Part shown: positions 44,623 through 55,545 of the stretch, in pieces
How positions within the stretch are numbered: the stretch's first letter is position 1
How the letters are laid out: every line of letters begins with the position of its first letter
The notes under the pieces: generated by a model
What the model was told of the DNA's origin: nothing
What the model saw: only the letters and a program-made list of their open reading frames with translations
Database searches by the model: none
Made by a program: the position numbers and the translations under genes
NCBI GenBank assembly: GCA_022432975.1
Contig: CM039511.1
Coordinates: forward strand, 23,524,557 to 23,588,556
Length of the DNA stretch: 64,000 nucleotides
Direction: 5' to 3'
Source: Begonia masoniana
Taxonomy: Eukaryota > Streptophyta > Magnoliopsida > Cucurbitales > Begoniaceae

Positions 44623-46857
44623 AGAAATGACATGACCTAAAAAGTTGACCTTATCCAGCCAGAACTCACACTTAGACAGTTGTTGCTGTTTTAATGTCGT
44701 CAAAACTATTCTTAGATGCTCTGCATGGTCAGCTTCAGTCTGTGAGTATATAAGGATGTCATCTATAAACACAATTACAAACTTGTCCAAGTACTCACGA
44801 AACACTCGATTCATCAAGTCCATAAAAGCTGCGGGTGCATTTGTCAAACCAAACAACATTACAAGAAATTCATAATGTCCATATCGGGTTCTGAATGCTG
44901 TCTTTGGTATGTCCCCCTCCTTAACTTTCAGTTGGTAATAACCCGAACGTAAGTCAATCTTTGAAAATACCTTAGCTCCTTGTAACTGGTCAAACAAATC
45001 ATCAATTCGGGGTAAAGGATATTTATTCTTAATTGTCAACTTGTTTAGCTCTCTGTAGTCAATGCACATTCTAAGAGAACCATCTTTCTTCTTAACGAAT
45101 AAAACAGGTGCACCCCAGGGAGAACTACTAGAGCGTATAAATCCATTGTCTACTAATTCCTGTAGTTGGACTTTAATTCCTTTAATTCCATAGGTGCCAT
45201 ACGGTAAGGATTCTTAGACACAGGTAATGCCTCGGGGTATGTATCAATCACAAACTCTATTTCTCTATCAGGTGGCAATTCTGGCAAATCATCCAAGAAT
45301 GCTTCAGGGAACTCTCGGACTATAGAAATATCTTGTAATTCTATCTTATTCTTCACCTGAATATCCATTATACTAGCTAGGTAACTTTCACAGCCATCTT
45401 TCAATATCCGTTGAGTCTCTAGTGAGGATATAATCGGTATTTTGTTTATTTTTAGGATAGCTTGGAAGGTATACCGATCTCCATTTGGGGGTCGAAACTC
45501 AACTAATCCAGACCTACAACTTATCGTGGCATAGTGTCTAGATAACCAATCCATTCCTAATATAACTTCATATCCCTTCATGTCAATTACAATCAGTTCT
45601 ACATATAACTTCTTATCTCCTAAGGACATAATGTCACCATTCACTATCTGTTCAGAATGTAAGGATTTCCCTGACTGGTAACATGACACTATAAGGCCTA
45701 TCAGCTGGTAAGTATCCTAACTTATGCTTACAGACAAACAGGGTTGCTATAAATGAATGGGTGGCCCCCGTGTCTATAAGTGTGTAAGCAGAAATACCAC
45801 AGATCATAATTGTACCTGTTATGACCGTATGCTGCACAGCATATTCGTCCTCCATCATAGCAAAGACTCTGGGTGCTATTCTTTCTCGATTAGGGTCTGG
45901 TGGCATGGGGCAGTCTCTGACTACATGTCCGACCTTGTCACATCTGTAGCAACGGCCAGAGTGTAGCTTGCACTCGCCATGGTGGTTCTTCTGGCAGTTG
46001 GAGCATAAAGGAGCTAATGGTCGCTTTCCTTTTCCTTGATCATCATTTGGATTGAAGGGTCTCTTGATACCTTGCTGTTGTTGTTGTGGTCCCCTGATCT
46101 ATTGCGGTTGCCATCCTTTGTTCTGACGTGGTGGCGGCTGAGGCTCCTTAATGAACTTCCTTGGCTGCTCACGCTGCGCATATGTTGTTATCTTAGCCTC
46201 TTCCAGTTCTAGAGCCTTAGCTGTCACTTCGGCATAAGGTACATTATGTATTCCAGCAGTCTTTACTCACATATACAGACTCGGTTTCAATCTTTGAACA
46301 AATTAGTGGATCTTATCCTCATCATCTTCTATCAGTCTGGGTGCAAACAGAGATAAAGCCTCAAACTTACATATGTAATCCGTCACAGAGCCAAACTGAC
46401 GTAAACTCATGAACTCCTTCTTGTTGTTGGCCCGAACAGTCCTATTGAAATACTTGTCAAAGAAAACAGTCTTAAACATTTCCCAGGTTATAGCTCCTGC
46501 ATTAATGGTGTTCTGGATCGAGTCCCACCAATACCTTGCATCCAATTCCAGGTGAAAAACAGCATATGTTACCCTATCCCCTTCCTCAACCTTTGCATAC
46601 TTGAACATGTCTTCCATCTTCCGAATCCATTCTTCAGCATAAACAGGATCCAAAACTCGACCATTGAATGTCAGGGGTTAAAGTTGGTGAAAACGCTCAC
46701 CGCCATGATCATGAGTTGCATTAGTACTAGAATTCGCTTGTTCTTCTCTAGCAGTCATCAGCTGTTCGATCTGGCAAGATTGGCGCATGACCAATTCCAT
46801 CAACTGAGCAATGACATTGCTATCTTCATTGGCCTCTCTTTGCTGACCTCTTACCAT
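44623..46857 (-). pseudogene. gag-pol: Element E gag-pol, 3' part deleted
   Basis: Gag begins at 46857 (MVRGQQREANED). A stop follows at 46678 and another at about 46300, the latter at the same codon as the stop at 15732 in A. Zinc knuckle near 45930, protease [12 protein letters not shown] (about 45780, intact), RT with [20 protein letters not shown] and FIDD (about 44760). Near 44690 three codons between QQQ and LSKCEFW are missing compared with A. Frameshifts near 45670 and 45160. It ends at the C/E junction, so RNase H and integrase are gone. Confidence 0.87.
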
Positions 46858-47002
46858 TTTGAGATTCCTAAACAAATAATCATAAACACATCTTATCTTA
46901 ATACATTACTAAAATCATAAATACTTACAGTTGCTGGACTGTACTCAGGTGGCAGTCAGTGCTGGAAGGCAGTCTACAGAATCGATTTTAGAACCCGATT
47001 TT

Positions 47003-47014
47003 GCTTTGATACCA
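47003..47014 (-). promoter_or_regulatory. Element E primer-binding site
   Basis: GCTTTGATACCA, reverse complement TGGTATCAAAGC, the same one-base variant as in A. Confidence 0.85.
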
Positions 47015-47018
47015 TAAT

Positions 47019-49389
47019 TGTAACGACCCCAGCAGGGCCGAGACCAAACCATGACTCTTTTAGAATTGACCATATATCCTTACTATCTTTTTTTTCCTAT
47101 ATTTTTCTTTTAAATCATAACTTAGTTCAAGACATCACATGCGATTCGTTAGGCATCGCTCAGTAATGAAATACATTACACATCTGCTGGCGGACATGGG
47201 CGTTTCACGTGTCTAATTAAAACATCGCCCGGTCACTAAACGAAAAAACATTACTTATATCATCCGGTAAAAAAAACACCTACATCGCCCCAGTCATTAA
47301 ACGACAAAACATTACTTATATCATCCGGTAAAGAAAACACCTACATCGCCAGGTCACTAAACGACAAAACATTACTTATATCATCTGGTAAAGAAAACAC
47401 CTACATTGCCCGGTCACTAAACGACAAAACATTACTTATATCATCCGGTAAAGGAAACGCCTACATCGCCCGGTAGACATGGGCATCTCACGTGACTATT
47501 TGACATCACCAATAAGAGGCATCATCCGGTGGACAACAATCGTTCAACATCCACCGATGACGTCAGCCGGATGATTCATTCATCCAGCTTCTATCATTCA
47601 ACTCACACCGGTGACGTCAGCCGAATGATGTATTCATCCAGCTTCTATCTCACAACAGTAAAACATGGAAATCTACAAACAACTCATATCGACAAGAAGG
47701 TAACCTGACCTTCACAGATCTCATACTTGTAGTCATAAACGTAGGCAGACATGAATCATGGACTCATCTAGAATACATTTAGCGGAAGATTTAATTAAAA
47801 CAGATCATATCATACTCTTATAATCATCCCCAAATTTGGTAACCAAACTAGACAATCACAGAATCCAATATTCTAAGGAAAATCTCATTCTACTTAAACA
47901 TCGGTTCATCATAAATCTTACTGACACATTATAAGCATAACCATGGGTCATATTCGCCAGCCAGCCACAGATTTCCACCCTGAGCACCATCCTGCAACCA
48001 GCCTTAGACATCATCACTGAATTTGGAATCCTCACCTACTAAATCTTCACCTACATCATAAGATTTAAACTATAAGCCTAATACTTAGTAAGGAATGCAT
48101 TACTAACAAGTATGCATGAATGCTCATTTTAAGAAACAAATGCACATGAATCTTTTCTTGTTCATATTCATACTCAAAGTCTTCATTCTTGTTCATCGTT
48201 CGTATTCATCGTTCATAATCATCATTCATGCTCATCATTCATGTTCATCATTCATGTTCATCAATCATATTCTTCGTTCATGTTGTGTGGATTAAGAGAG
48301 GATTTGTGCCGGTAAAGGGGGTTTGACAGTGAGAGTGTACATAGTCCCTTACGGGTCGTAATCATGGTCCTTCCTTTTGGACAGTGACATACGCCAAACC
48401 GCCCCCAACCCTCGCTTAATTCACGTTGCATAAGTTTTATATTCTTATCTTGTTCATGAGGAAAACAGTCTCTTAAAACATTTTCATATGCATAAAACAT
48501 TCATGATGCATGAACATGAGAACTCTTAACTCATCAAGCTACAGAATAGTGCATTCATCCAACATGAAATCATACCATTAAGTCAAACATCAACATAAGT
48601 AACAGATAGTAGCTTAAATAACTTCTAATCATCGTATCAGTTTCTACCTAGCATCCCTGTGATGTGGGGCCCTAATGGCTGGGAATCCTACACATTCACT
48701 TACCTGGTTTCCTTAGCAACTTGAGTTCCTTTTCTTCAGACTTCTTCACCTAAAACATTTACATTGCAGTAGTTAAAACGAAAATACTAATAGTTCTAAT
48801 CACAAGTCATGCTAGAATCTAATAGCTAAGGTCATTCCTGAATCCCTTAGTCTAGTTCTCTGTGTGCAGTCTGAAATCCAAGAACCAAAACAGCTAGGTT
48901 CAACCAACGATTAATCAGGGTCGGTTATATTAAATGTCCAGAATCGATTCAGAAATGCCATTACCAAACACCGATAAAAATGTTCCTATTATCCGGCCAT
49001 TAAAGAATCTTGAAACATTGGGTTCTAGTTGAAAACAGAGTTCCAAACAACTACACGGCAACTATATTGACTAAATCTTACCTCGAATGTAGGTTATCGG
49101 AGTGGAGGATGGAGAAATCGATCGCCAAAGAGGGAATCGCCGGCAGAGAAAAAGCTCTGGAAGCACGGGAATCGCCGAGAGAGAATGTCGGCTACAGCGG
49201 GGTTTAAGTGAGGTTTAAGGTTTCCATTTTCTATTTATATTAATAAAATCCTTTCTAATTACCATTTTGCCACCCCAAAATTAGAAATCAAATAAACTTT
49301 GACATTAAAATTAAATTCAAGTATTAATAATAAAGGTGACAGTTAATTCCGTTAAAAAAATCACCTGGAAGAGATTGTCGGGTATTACA
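47019..49389 (-). repeat. Element E 5' LTR
   Basis: 2371 bp, TGTAACGACCCC to GTCGGGTATTACA. Near 47220-47470 it has several tandem copies of a unit with CATCGCCCGGTCACTAAACG and ATCATCCGGTAAAG. TGACGTCA occurs near 47562 and 47606. The inverted GGGGG block is at 48287-48418 and the TATA-like word, reversed, at 49232-49239. Confidence 0.9.
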
Positions 49390-49402
49390 AAAACAACTTG
49401 AT

Positions 49403-49715
49403 GCTCTGATACCAATTGTTGAGAATCGAACAATAATAATTGAGAAAAAGAAAATAAATGCGGAAATATAGGGACACCAAGATACGTGGAAAACTCTAGA
49501 CGAGAATAAACTAGAGGTAGAAGAGAAATTCACTATAGAAAATCAAGGTATAATTGAGTTTTACAATTCAAGTATCGATATATAGAGAAAACATAAAATC
49601 CTAATATTTGATATAAGTTTGACTAGAATTCAGGTCACACTGAACTCTAACAAAAAATGTATATAAAATGTATTAATCTGAGATTGGCTTTACCGTTGGG
49701 AGGTCAACCATGGCC
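49403..49715 (-). repeat. Copia primer site and 5' LTR remnant
   Basis: GCTCTGATACCA (49403-49414) is the reversed primer site. A TGTTGAGAATCG LTR end starts at 49417, as is common for plant copia LTRs. The sequence runs on to the target site GAACA (49716-49720) of the next insertion. The far LTR end is not identified. It belongs with the copia pol at 10583-12204, with E between them. Confidence 0.65.
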
Positions 49716-49957
49716 GAACATGTCATGACCCTAAAACTGCACCCAATTTCAGTACTATTTTTTTTATCCCAATAATTACTTTAAATAAACTCTAAGCGGA
49801 AACTAAACCGAAATCGAAACCAGAATCGAAATCGGAATTTAAATCTAACCTTTAAAACACTTAAACAATTAAAACTATTTAATAAAACAATAATTAAAAT
49901 TAAATTTCAATTAAAACAAAAGAGAGGGCAGAATTGAGCCGTGGGAAAGAGCAGCGC

Positions 49958-50135
49958 TCGATCGCTGCAATGTGCAGCGATCAGTCGCTGCGCGCTACAG
50001 CAATCGCAGCGCCCGATCGCTGCAATATGCAGCGATCAGTCGCTGCGTGCTGCAGCGATCGCAGCGCCTGATCGCTGCGTGCTGTAGCGATCGCAACGCC
50101 CGATCGCTGCATTGGCAGCGTTCGATCGCTACACG
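49958..50135. repeat. GATCGCTGC hairpin cluster in solo LTR
   Basis: Repeated GCAGCGATCAGTCGCTGC and GATCGCAGCGCCCGATCGC words in both senses. Same position as the cluster at 23398-23645 in B but arranged differently, so this part of the LTR changes fast. Confidence 0.75.
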
Positions 50136-51235
50136 CCTCACGCTAGTTGCCTTTGCTTCTTTATAAAATGCTCTCTGGAATTCCAGAGAGCAGACACTAA
50201 ATCAACACTCTCTGGAATCCGATTCCAGAGAGCAAACCTCATATACTTAACACCATTTATGAACAATAACAACCGTCAACTTATAGCTTAAACTCGACCA
50301 ACTTACAGCGGACTTTGCGAAATCCAACTGCGTGGATAGCTCTAAAAAAAACCGAGCATATCCGTAACCATTCTAAAACTATAAAAAACATTCCTATAAC
50401 ATTTAATTTACAGTTAAAACCAAAACATTTTCTATATACAGTTTGCCAAAACATTTAAAACATTAAACATAAAACCTATCAACTATCAGTACCAAACATC
50501 CTATAATTTCTATACAAACATCAGCCCAAAATGTCCCAAACCCTCAAAATCTATACATACTTCCCCACTGGTCGACTGAGCATCGACTGCGCCAACACAC
50601 TGCCGCGAGCATCCATCGTCAACTGGACTCATGCCTCACGAGGAGGGACATCGTCCTCACCTGCCTCGATGTCTAGGTCACCTACACCATACAATACACT
50701 ATGAGATGAAATCCCAGTAAGCTCTACGTAAATGCAATGCATGCTGTGTGTATGAGTTCGATAAATCATGCTTTATTTTCTTTACTATGCAATGCTCAAT
50801 AGGTGTCACCGAGATCCTATCCCTCTAATCGGAGAGAGCTCATCCAGCGGGCGGACTACTCTTTCCAGCTAGAAGCGGGGGGTGCACGCTTACAACACGT
50901 ACAGCCGTGCCTGAGCCCCACCTCGCGTGACCAATACGCCTTTCGGCCAATAAGCCTTTCGGCCAATACGCCTTTCGGCCAATAAGCCTTTTGGCCAATG
51001 CTATGCTTTACGTTATCTTTAAAACTCTGTGCGGAAGTTCATTTTCATGCTTTTCTTTAAAACAAGTGATGCGTGTACAGTTCAATATCTTAAAGTAAAC
51101 AATCAATAACGTGTACCATCAAGACTGTAAAGCATAAACTATAAACCCCTAAAACCTAGCTACCCAAACCAAGTACAATTAAACAAACGCATCTCCAAAA
51201 CTCCTCGAGACGACATTCGACATACGGTGTAGGCC

Positions 51236-53548
51236 TGTAACGCCCCGAATCCTTAAACTCGGTTTGTTACTAAACTCGTGACGTAACTTGATCATAATAG
51301 TCCACATATTTATTCATCTATATTTTTTTGACTTAACATAACTTAAAACATCTCATTCAATTCACTGAATATATCCATTATAACTCTCACTCCTGCCGAT
51401 CACTAAACGACGAGCTTCTAGTTGATCTGCCGGTCAGCACGTGCATCCCACATGATTCATTAAACATCTATCGGCAGGCACACATATTTGCATCTGCCGA
51501 CAGTCACGTGCAACCCGTGTGATCAATTAAAACTCACTTCCTCTACCGGTCAGTAAACGACAAAGAACTCACTTCCTCTACCGGTGAGTGAACGACAAGG
51601 AACTCACTTCCTCTACCGGTGAGGTCAGTCGGAAGACAAACCTACCCGACTTCCATCACAATTCTTCTACCGATGACGTCAGCCGGAAGACAAATACTTT
51701 TCCTCTTCCGATGACGTCAGCCGGAAGACAAACTCTCCCGACTTCCATCACATTTCTTCTACCGATGACGTCAGCCGGAAGACAAATACTTTTCATCTTC
51801 CGATGACGTCAGCCGGAAGACAAACTCATTCCCTCCAATATTCCTCCAATATTCCTCAGCGGAAGACATCCTGGTTTTCTCAGACTTCTATCTAGATAAT
51901 CGTAGACCTCATAACTTAAATCTTAATGGCCAAAACTCATCGGAATAAACCATAAATTCATTCAAACTCACACAGCGGAAGACTTAGGTAAAATAACTCA
52001 TTCTATATCTTCACAAATATTTTCAGACTCAGTACTCATATTAGACAGACTTAAAGCTCAATATTCGCAAGTAAACTCATCATACTTAGACTTCCTTGTT
52101 CATAAACATTATTAAAATCTTAAAAGCTTAAACCAGAGAGTCATGTTCGCCATCCAGCCACAGATTTTCCACCCTGATCACTTCCAGCAACCGAACTCAG
52201 ACACTTTCATCAATCTTGAAATCCTCACCTGATATTTCTTCACCTACATCATAAGGTGTAACTGTAAGCCTAAGGCTTAGTAAGGAATGCAAACTATTAT
52301 GAGTTCATGAATGCATAACTTGGAGAAAAACATGCTCATGAGTCTTTTCTTTTCGTGTACTTAGTCTTAATCATCATTCATAATCGTATCTCGTATTCAT
52401 TGATCATAATCATCATTCATGGACATGCTCATATTCATCATTCGTATTCTTCATTACATTATGTGGATTAAGAGAGGATTTGTGCTGGTAAAGGGGGTTC
52501 GACAGTGAGTTTGATCATGGTCCCTACTGCGGGTCGTATTCATATGTCCTACTGCGGACTGTGACATACGCCGAACCACCCCCAACCCTCACTTAACCAC
52601 GTTGCATAAGTTTTATCTTCTTATTTTATTCATGAGAAAACATATTTCAAAACATTTTCATATGCTTGAGAAGTAAAACATGATGCATAACATAAATGCA
52701 CTTAATCATCGAACTAAGACAGGGGAGTATATCAGAATACCAGAATCATATCCATCGACATTTCATCGAACTTATAGCTGACAACGTTCACTAAATGTAA
52801 CATAATCCTTTGATGTAGGGCCCTATTGGCCGGAAACTTAGTACATTCACTTACCTGGATTCCTTAGCAACTTGAATCACTTTCTCTTCAACTTCTTCAC
52901 CTAAAACATTCCACATTACAGTAGTTAAAATAAAGTCCTAAAAGTTCTACTCGAAAGTCATCCTAGAATCTAACAGCTAAAGTCATTCCGATTCCACTGT
53001 TTGACACACTGCAGTCTGAAATCCGAAACTAGGTGGACAGGTTTTACCATTGATTAAATCCGAGTTGGTTACTTTAAAATGTTCAGAATCGATTTGGGAT
53101 GGCATTTCTACTCTCAGACTTAAAAGAGTCTAAAACTACTCGGCCACTACTAGAAATCCGAACTCAAATGCCGAGTTGAAAGCAGAGCTTTAATCACTAA
53201 TAAATGACTACATTGTCCATTTCATACCTCGGGTGCAGATTGCAGAGAAAAGCAGGCTGAAACCAGCCGTCGGCAAGGGGAGGTTCTGATAGCCGAGAGT
53301 AAAAGCTTGGGAGAGAAGGAATCGCCGAGAGGGAATGTCGGCTACAGTGGTAATAAATGAGGTTTAAGGTTTCCATTTCCTATTTATACCTAACCCATAA
53401 ATTTTAATTACAAAACTGCCACCCAACCTAGTTTTACTCAACTTGTAATAATTTTATCTTAACATTAAATTTAAATCATAAAGGTTAAATAAGAGGGTGA
53501 CAATGAAAATGGTCAGAAAATCACCTGGCCGAAATGTCGGGTGTTACA
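51236..53548 (-). mobile_element. Solo LTR, chromovirus family 1, inside another LTR
   Basis: TGTAACGCCCCG to GTCGGGTGTTACA, 2313 bp, with an exact duplication AGGCC (51231-51235, 53549-53553). It carries four GATGACGTCAGCCGGAAGAC units (about 51670-51815) and the inverted GGGGG block (52461-52596). It cuts the B-family solo LTR at a GTAGGCCAATCGG site. Confidence 0.9.
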
Positions 53549-54589
53549 AGGCCAATCGGCCAAAGAAGATCACGAGAACTTACTTCGTGTCCAAAGCAGC
53601 TCAAGCTCCGTCCACGAGCGCTGTTCACCTAAGCAATTAACAAGGATTGACGTTAAAACGAGTTTAAGTTAATAAACATCCAATTGTCAAAACCTTAACT
53701 AAAGGAATTTCCTAACATTCCAACTTAACTTATCGAGGCATTTAATCCATTAATCTACGCTCGATACCCCGAAATCCAGTTTACGAGTTTTTCCTAAAAT
53801 CTCAAAAATTCCTAATTTCTTTTAACATTTCACAAATTGATTTAACTTCATCCAATAACATCAAATACGTGCAATATATACATAAGCACGGCTAACCTAT
53901 TAATTACGAACCCTAATTCGCGTTTTTAACGAAAAAGTATCGAAACCTTAATTGCCTAAAACGCCATAAATATCGAAATAAGAGCTATAAGATTGTAGGC
54001 ACATACCTAGAACGTCGATTGGAGGAGAAAGCACGAAGAAAACGGATCGAACGGGAGAGAAATCGGAAGTCGGAAAGTTGAATCGCCGCGGGCAGGGGAA
54101 GAAGTCGCGAAGGAGAAAAGGAGGAAGGCTCTCTGGAATCGATTTTCAGAAATGAAAATCACTTAAGGCTTTTGCCTTTTTATAAATTTTAGTTGCCTAA
54201 TGACCGTTTTGCCCTTGCACTTGTTTTATATTTGTTTCGTCCTTCGATTCGTTAATCGTCCAACGACTCGACTTTTCCAAATTTCCATATTTCGCCAATA
54301 AGTCCAACTTATTATTTGAGATTTATCAAAACTGTCCGTTTGCAATTTGGACCCCGTTTGTTATTTTTACGAGAACGTCTTTTACATTACAAGAAATGTA
54401 TTTACTTGGAATATAGTGTCTAAACTTCGAAAATGCTCATAAATTCCTTAAAATTCCTATTAATCGTTAGGATCATAATGACGCTTTCTTTTCACAAAAC
54501 GGACCTGATTTGACATATTTACAAAAATGTTATCCAATAATATAATAATAATATTCTAAAAATCTGTACAAGCCGGATATTACAGAACA

Positions 54590-55497
54590 CATAGAGAGAT
54601 AGTAGTTTTTCTGTTTTTTTAAGATCTTGTAAACGCTCAGGGCTTGTGTTAAATTTTATAGTTTTTAACTTCAGATATTTAAATTTCTAACTATATTGTT
54701 AAAAATTAAAATTTAAAATACAAGTGTCGATAACGTCAAAGTTCAAAGGTTTGAATTGCTATTTATTTAGAAAAACTATATGAACACATAAATACTTGTT
54801 TCAAACATAAAACCGAGAACTACACCTAAATACTTGATTTAGCTGGTTTTTGTTCCACCCCTAACTATAAGCACATAAGTTTGAGTTGAAAAGTCAAATT
54901 ACTATTATTCTAATTGGTTTTAAATTAATCGGTTTGGTTCGATTCGGTCCGATTCTGACAGAATCGAACCAAACCGATTAAAGTATGTTCTAGTAACCTT
55001 AGACCTATAATTGGTTTTTCTAAAGGAGAAACCGAACTTGAACTTGCACTTTAACCGAACCAAAACTTCCGGCTTCTGTTCATTATATAAAATAATAATA
55101 AAAATATGATTTTATATTTATACAAATGTAATTTTCACGAGTATAAATTTATCAAAACTTATATTAAATATAAAATTAAATTATACAAATCAATAGATAA
55201 ACTTAATTTGCATTGCAAAATATCACTATGGTTTAAAATAAAAGTCTTTCATTGGGAATGTTTTACCGTTCAAACAAACTGATCGGTTCCAGTATGGTTC
55301 GGACTATCCGAATCGGTTTTGATCACTCTTAATTTAAATCCAATTATTAAATAAATTAGGTCCGGCCGCTTACAATAAGGCTTTGGATTGTGTCTTTGTT
55401 GAAAGCCCAGTTCTTGGACCTTGTCTTGTTCTTCTCAATGACAGTTTTTGTCTTCGTAAACCCTGTTTCCTTCTTTTCTGGTAGGTGCAAACCCTCG

Positions 55498-55535
<38 letters not shown>

Positions 55536-55545
55536 CGCTACGATT
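54590..55545. other. Intergenic DNA and 5' region of the WD40 gene
   Basis: AT-rich with no coding signal. 54920-55080 and 55270-55340 contain AACCGA / CGGTTTGGTTCGATTCGG words, a common plant low-complexity repeat. Near 55380-55500 the composition changes to a leader-like stretch ending in a (TC)n run of about 16 repeats at 55500-55532. The promoter must lie here, but no clear TATA box stands out. Confidence 0.5.

Larger units (their letters stand above)
12210..49389 (-). mobile_element. Element E: chromovirus holding the whole nested stack
   Basis: The outer boundaries are a TGTAAC end at 12210 and a TTACA end at 49389, flanked by an exact 5-bp target duplication AAAAC (12205-12209 and 49390-49394) inside the copia remnant. 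The first 350 bp of both ends are nearly identical copies of one LTR. In element order (right to left): 5' LTR 47019-49389, primer site, gag, protease and RT down to 44623. RNase H, integrase and most of the 3' LTR were lost in a deletion that also ate into A and C. Everything from 12567 to 44622 is younger inserted DNA. Confidence 0.85.
49721..54584 (-). mobile_element. Solo LTR, element B family, with nested solo LTR
   Basis: Starts TGTCATGACCC and ends CAAGCCGGATATTACA, the reverse complement of the start of B. It is flanked by an exact duplication GAACA (49716-49720, 54585-54589). Removing the inner solo LTR leaves about 2550 bp that follow the B LTR: hairpin cluster (49958-50135), a GGCCAATACGCCTTTC unit cluster (50934-50998), then the LTR start. 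No gag-pol. Confidence 0.88.

Noticed and set aside
49010..49207. 65-codon frame (MKHWVLVENRV type) also seen at 12749-12946 and 20911-21144
   Set aside because: It recurs only because it lies in the same place in family 1 LTRs, just after the TATA-like word and on the antisense strand. No domain. It would be worth revisiting only if antisense LTR transcripts were found.
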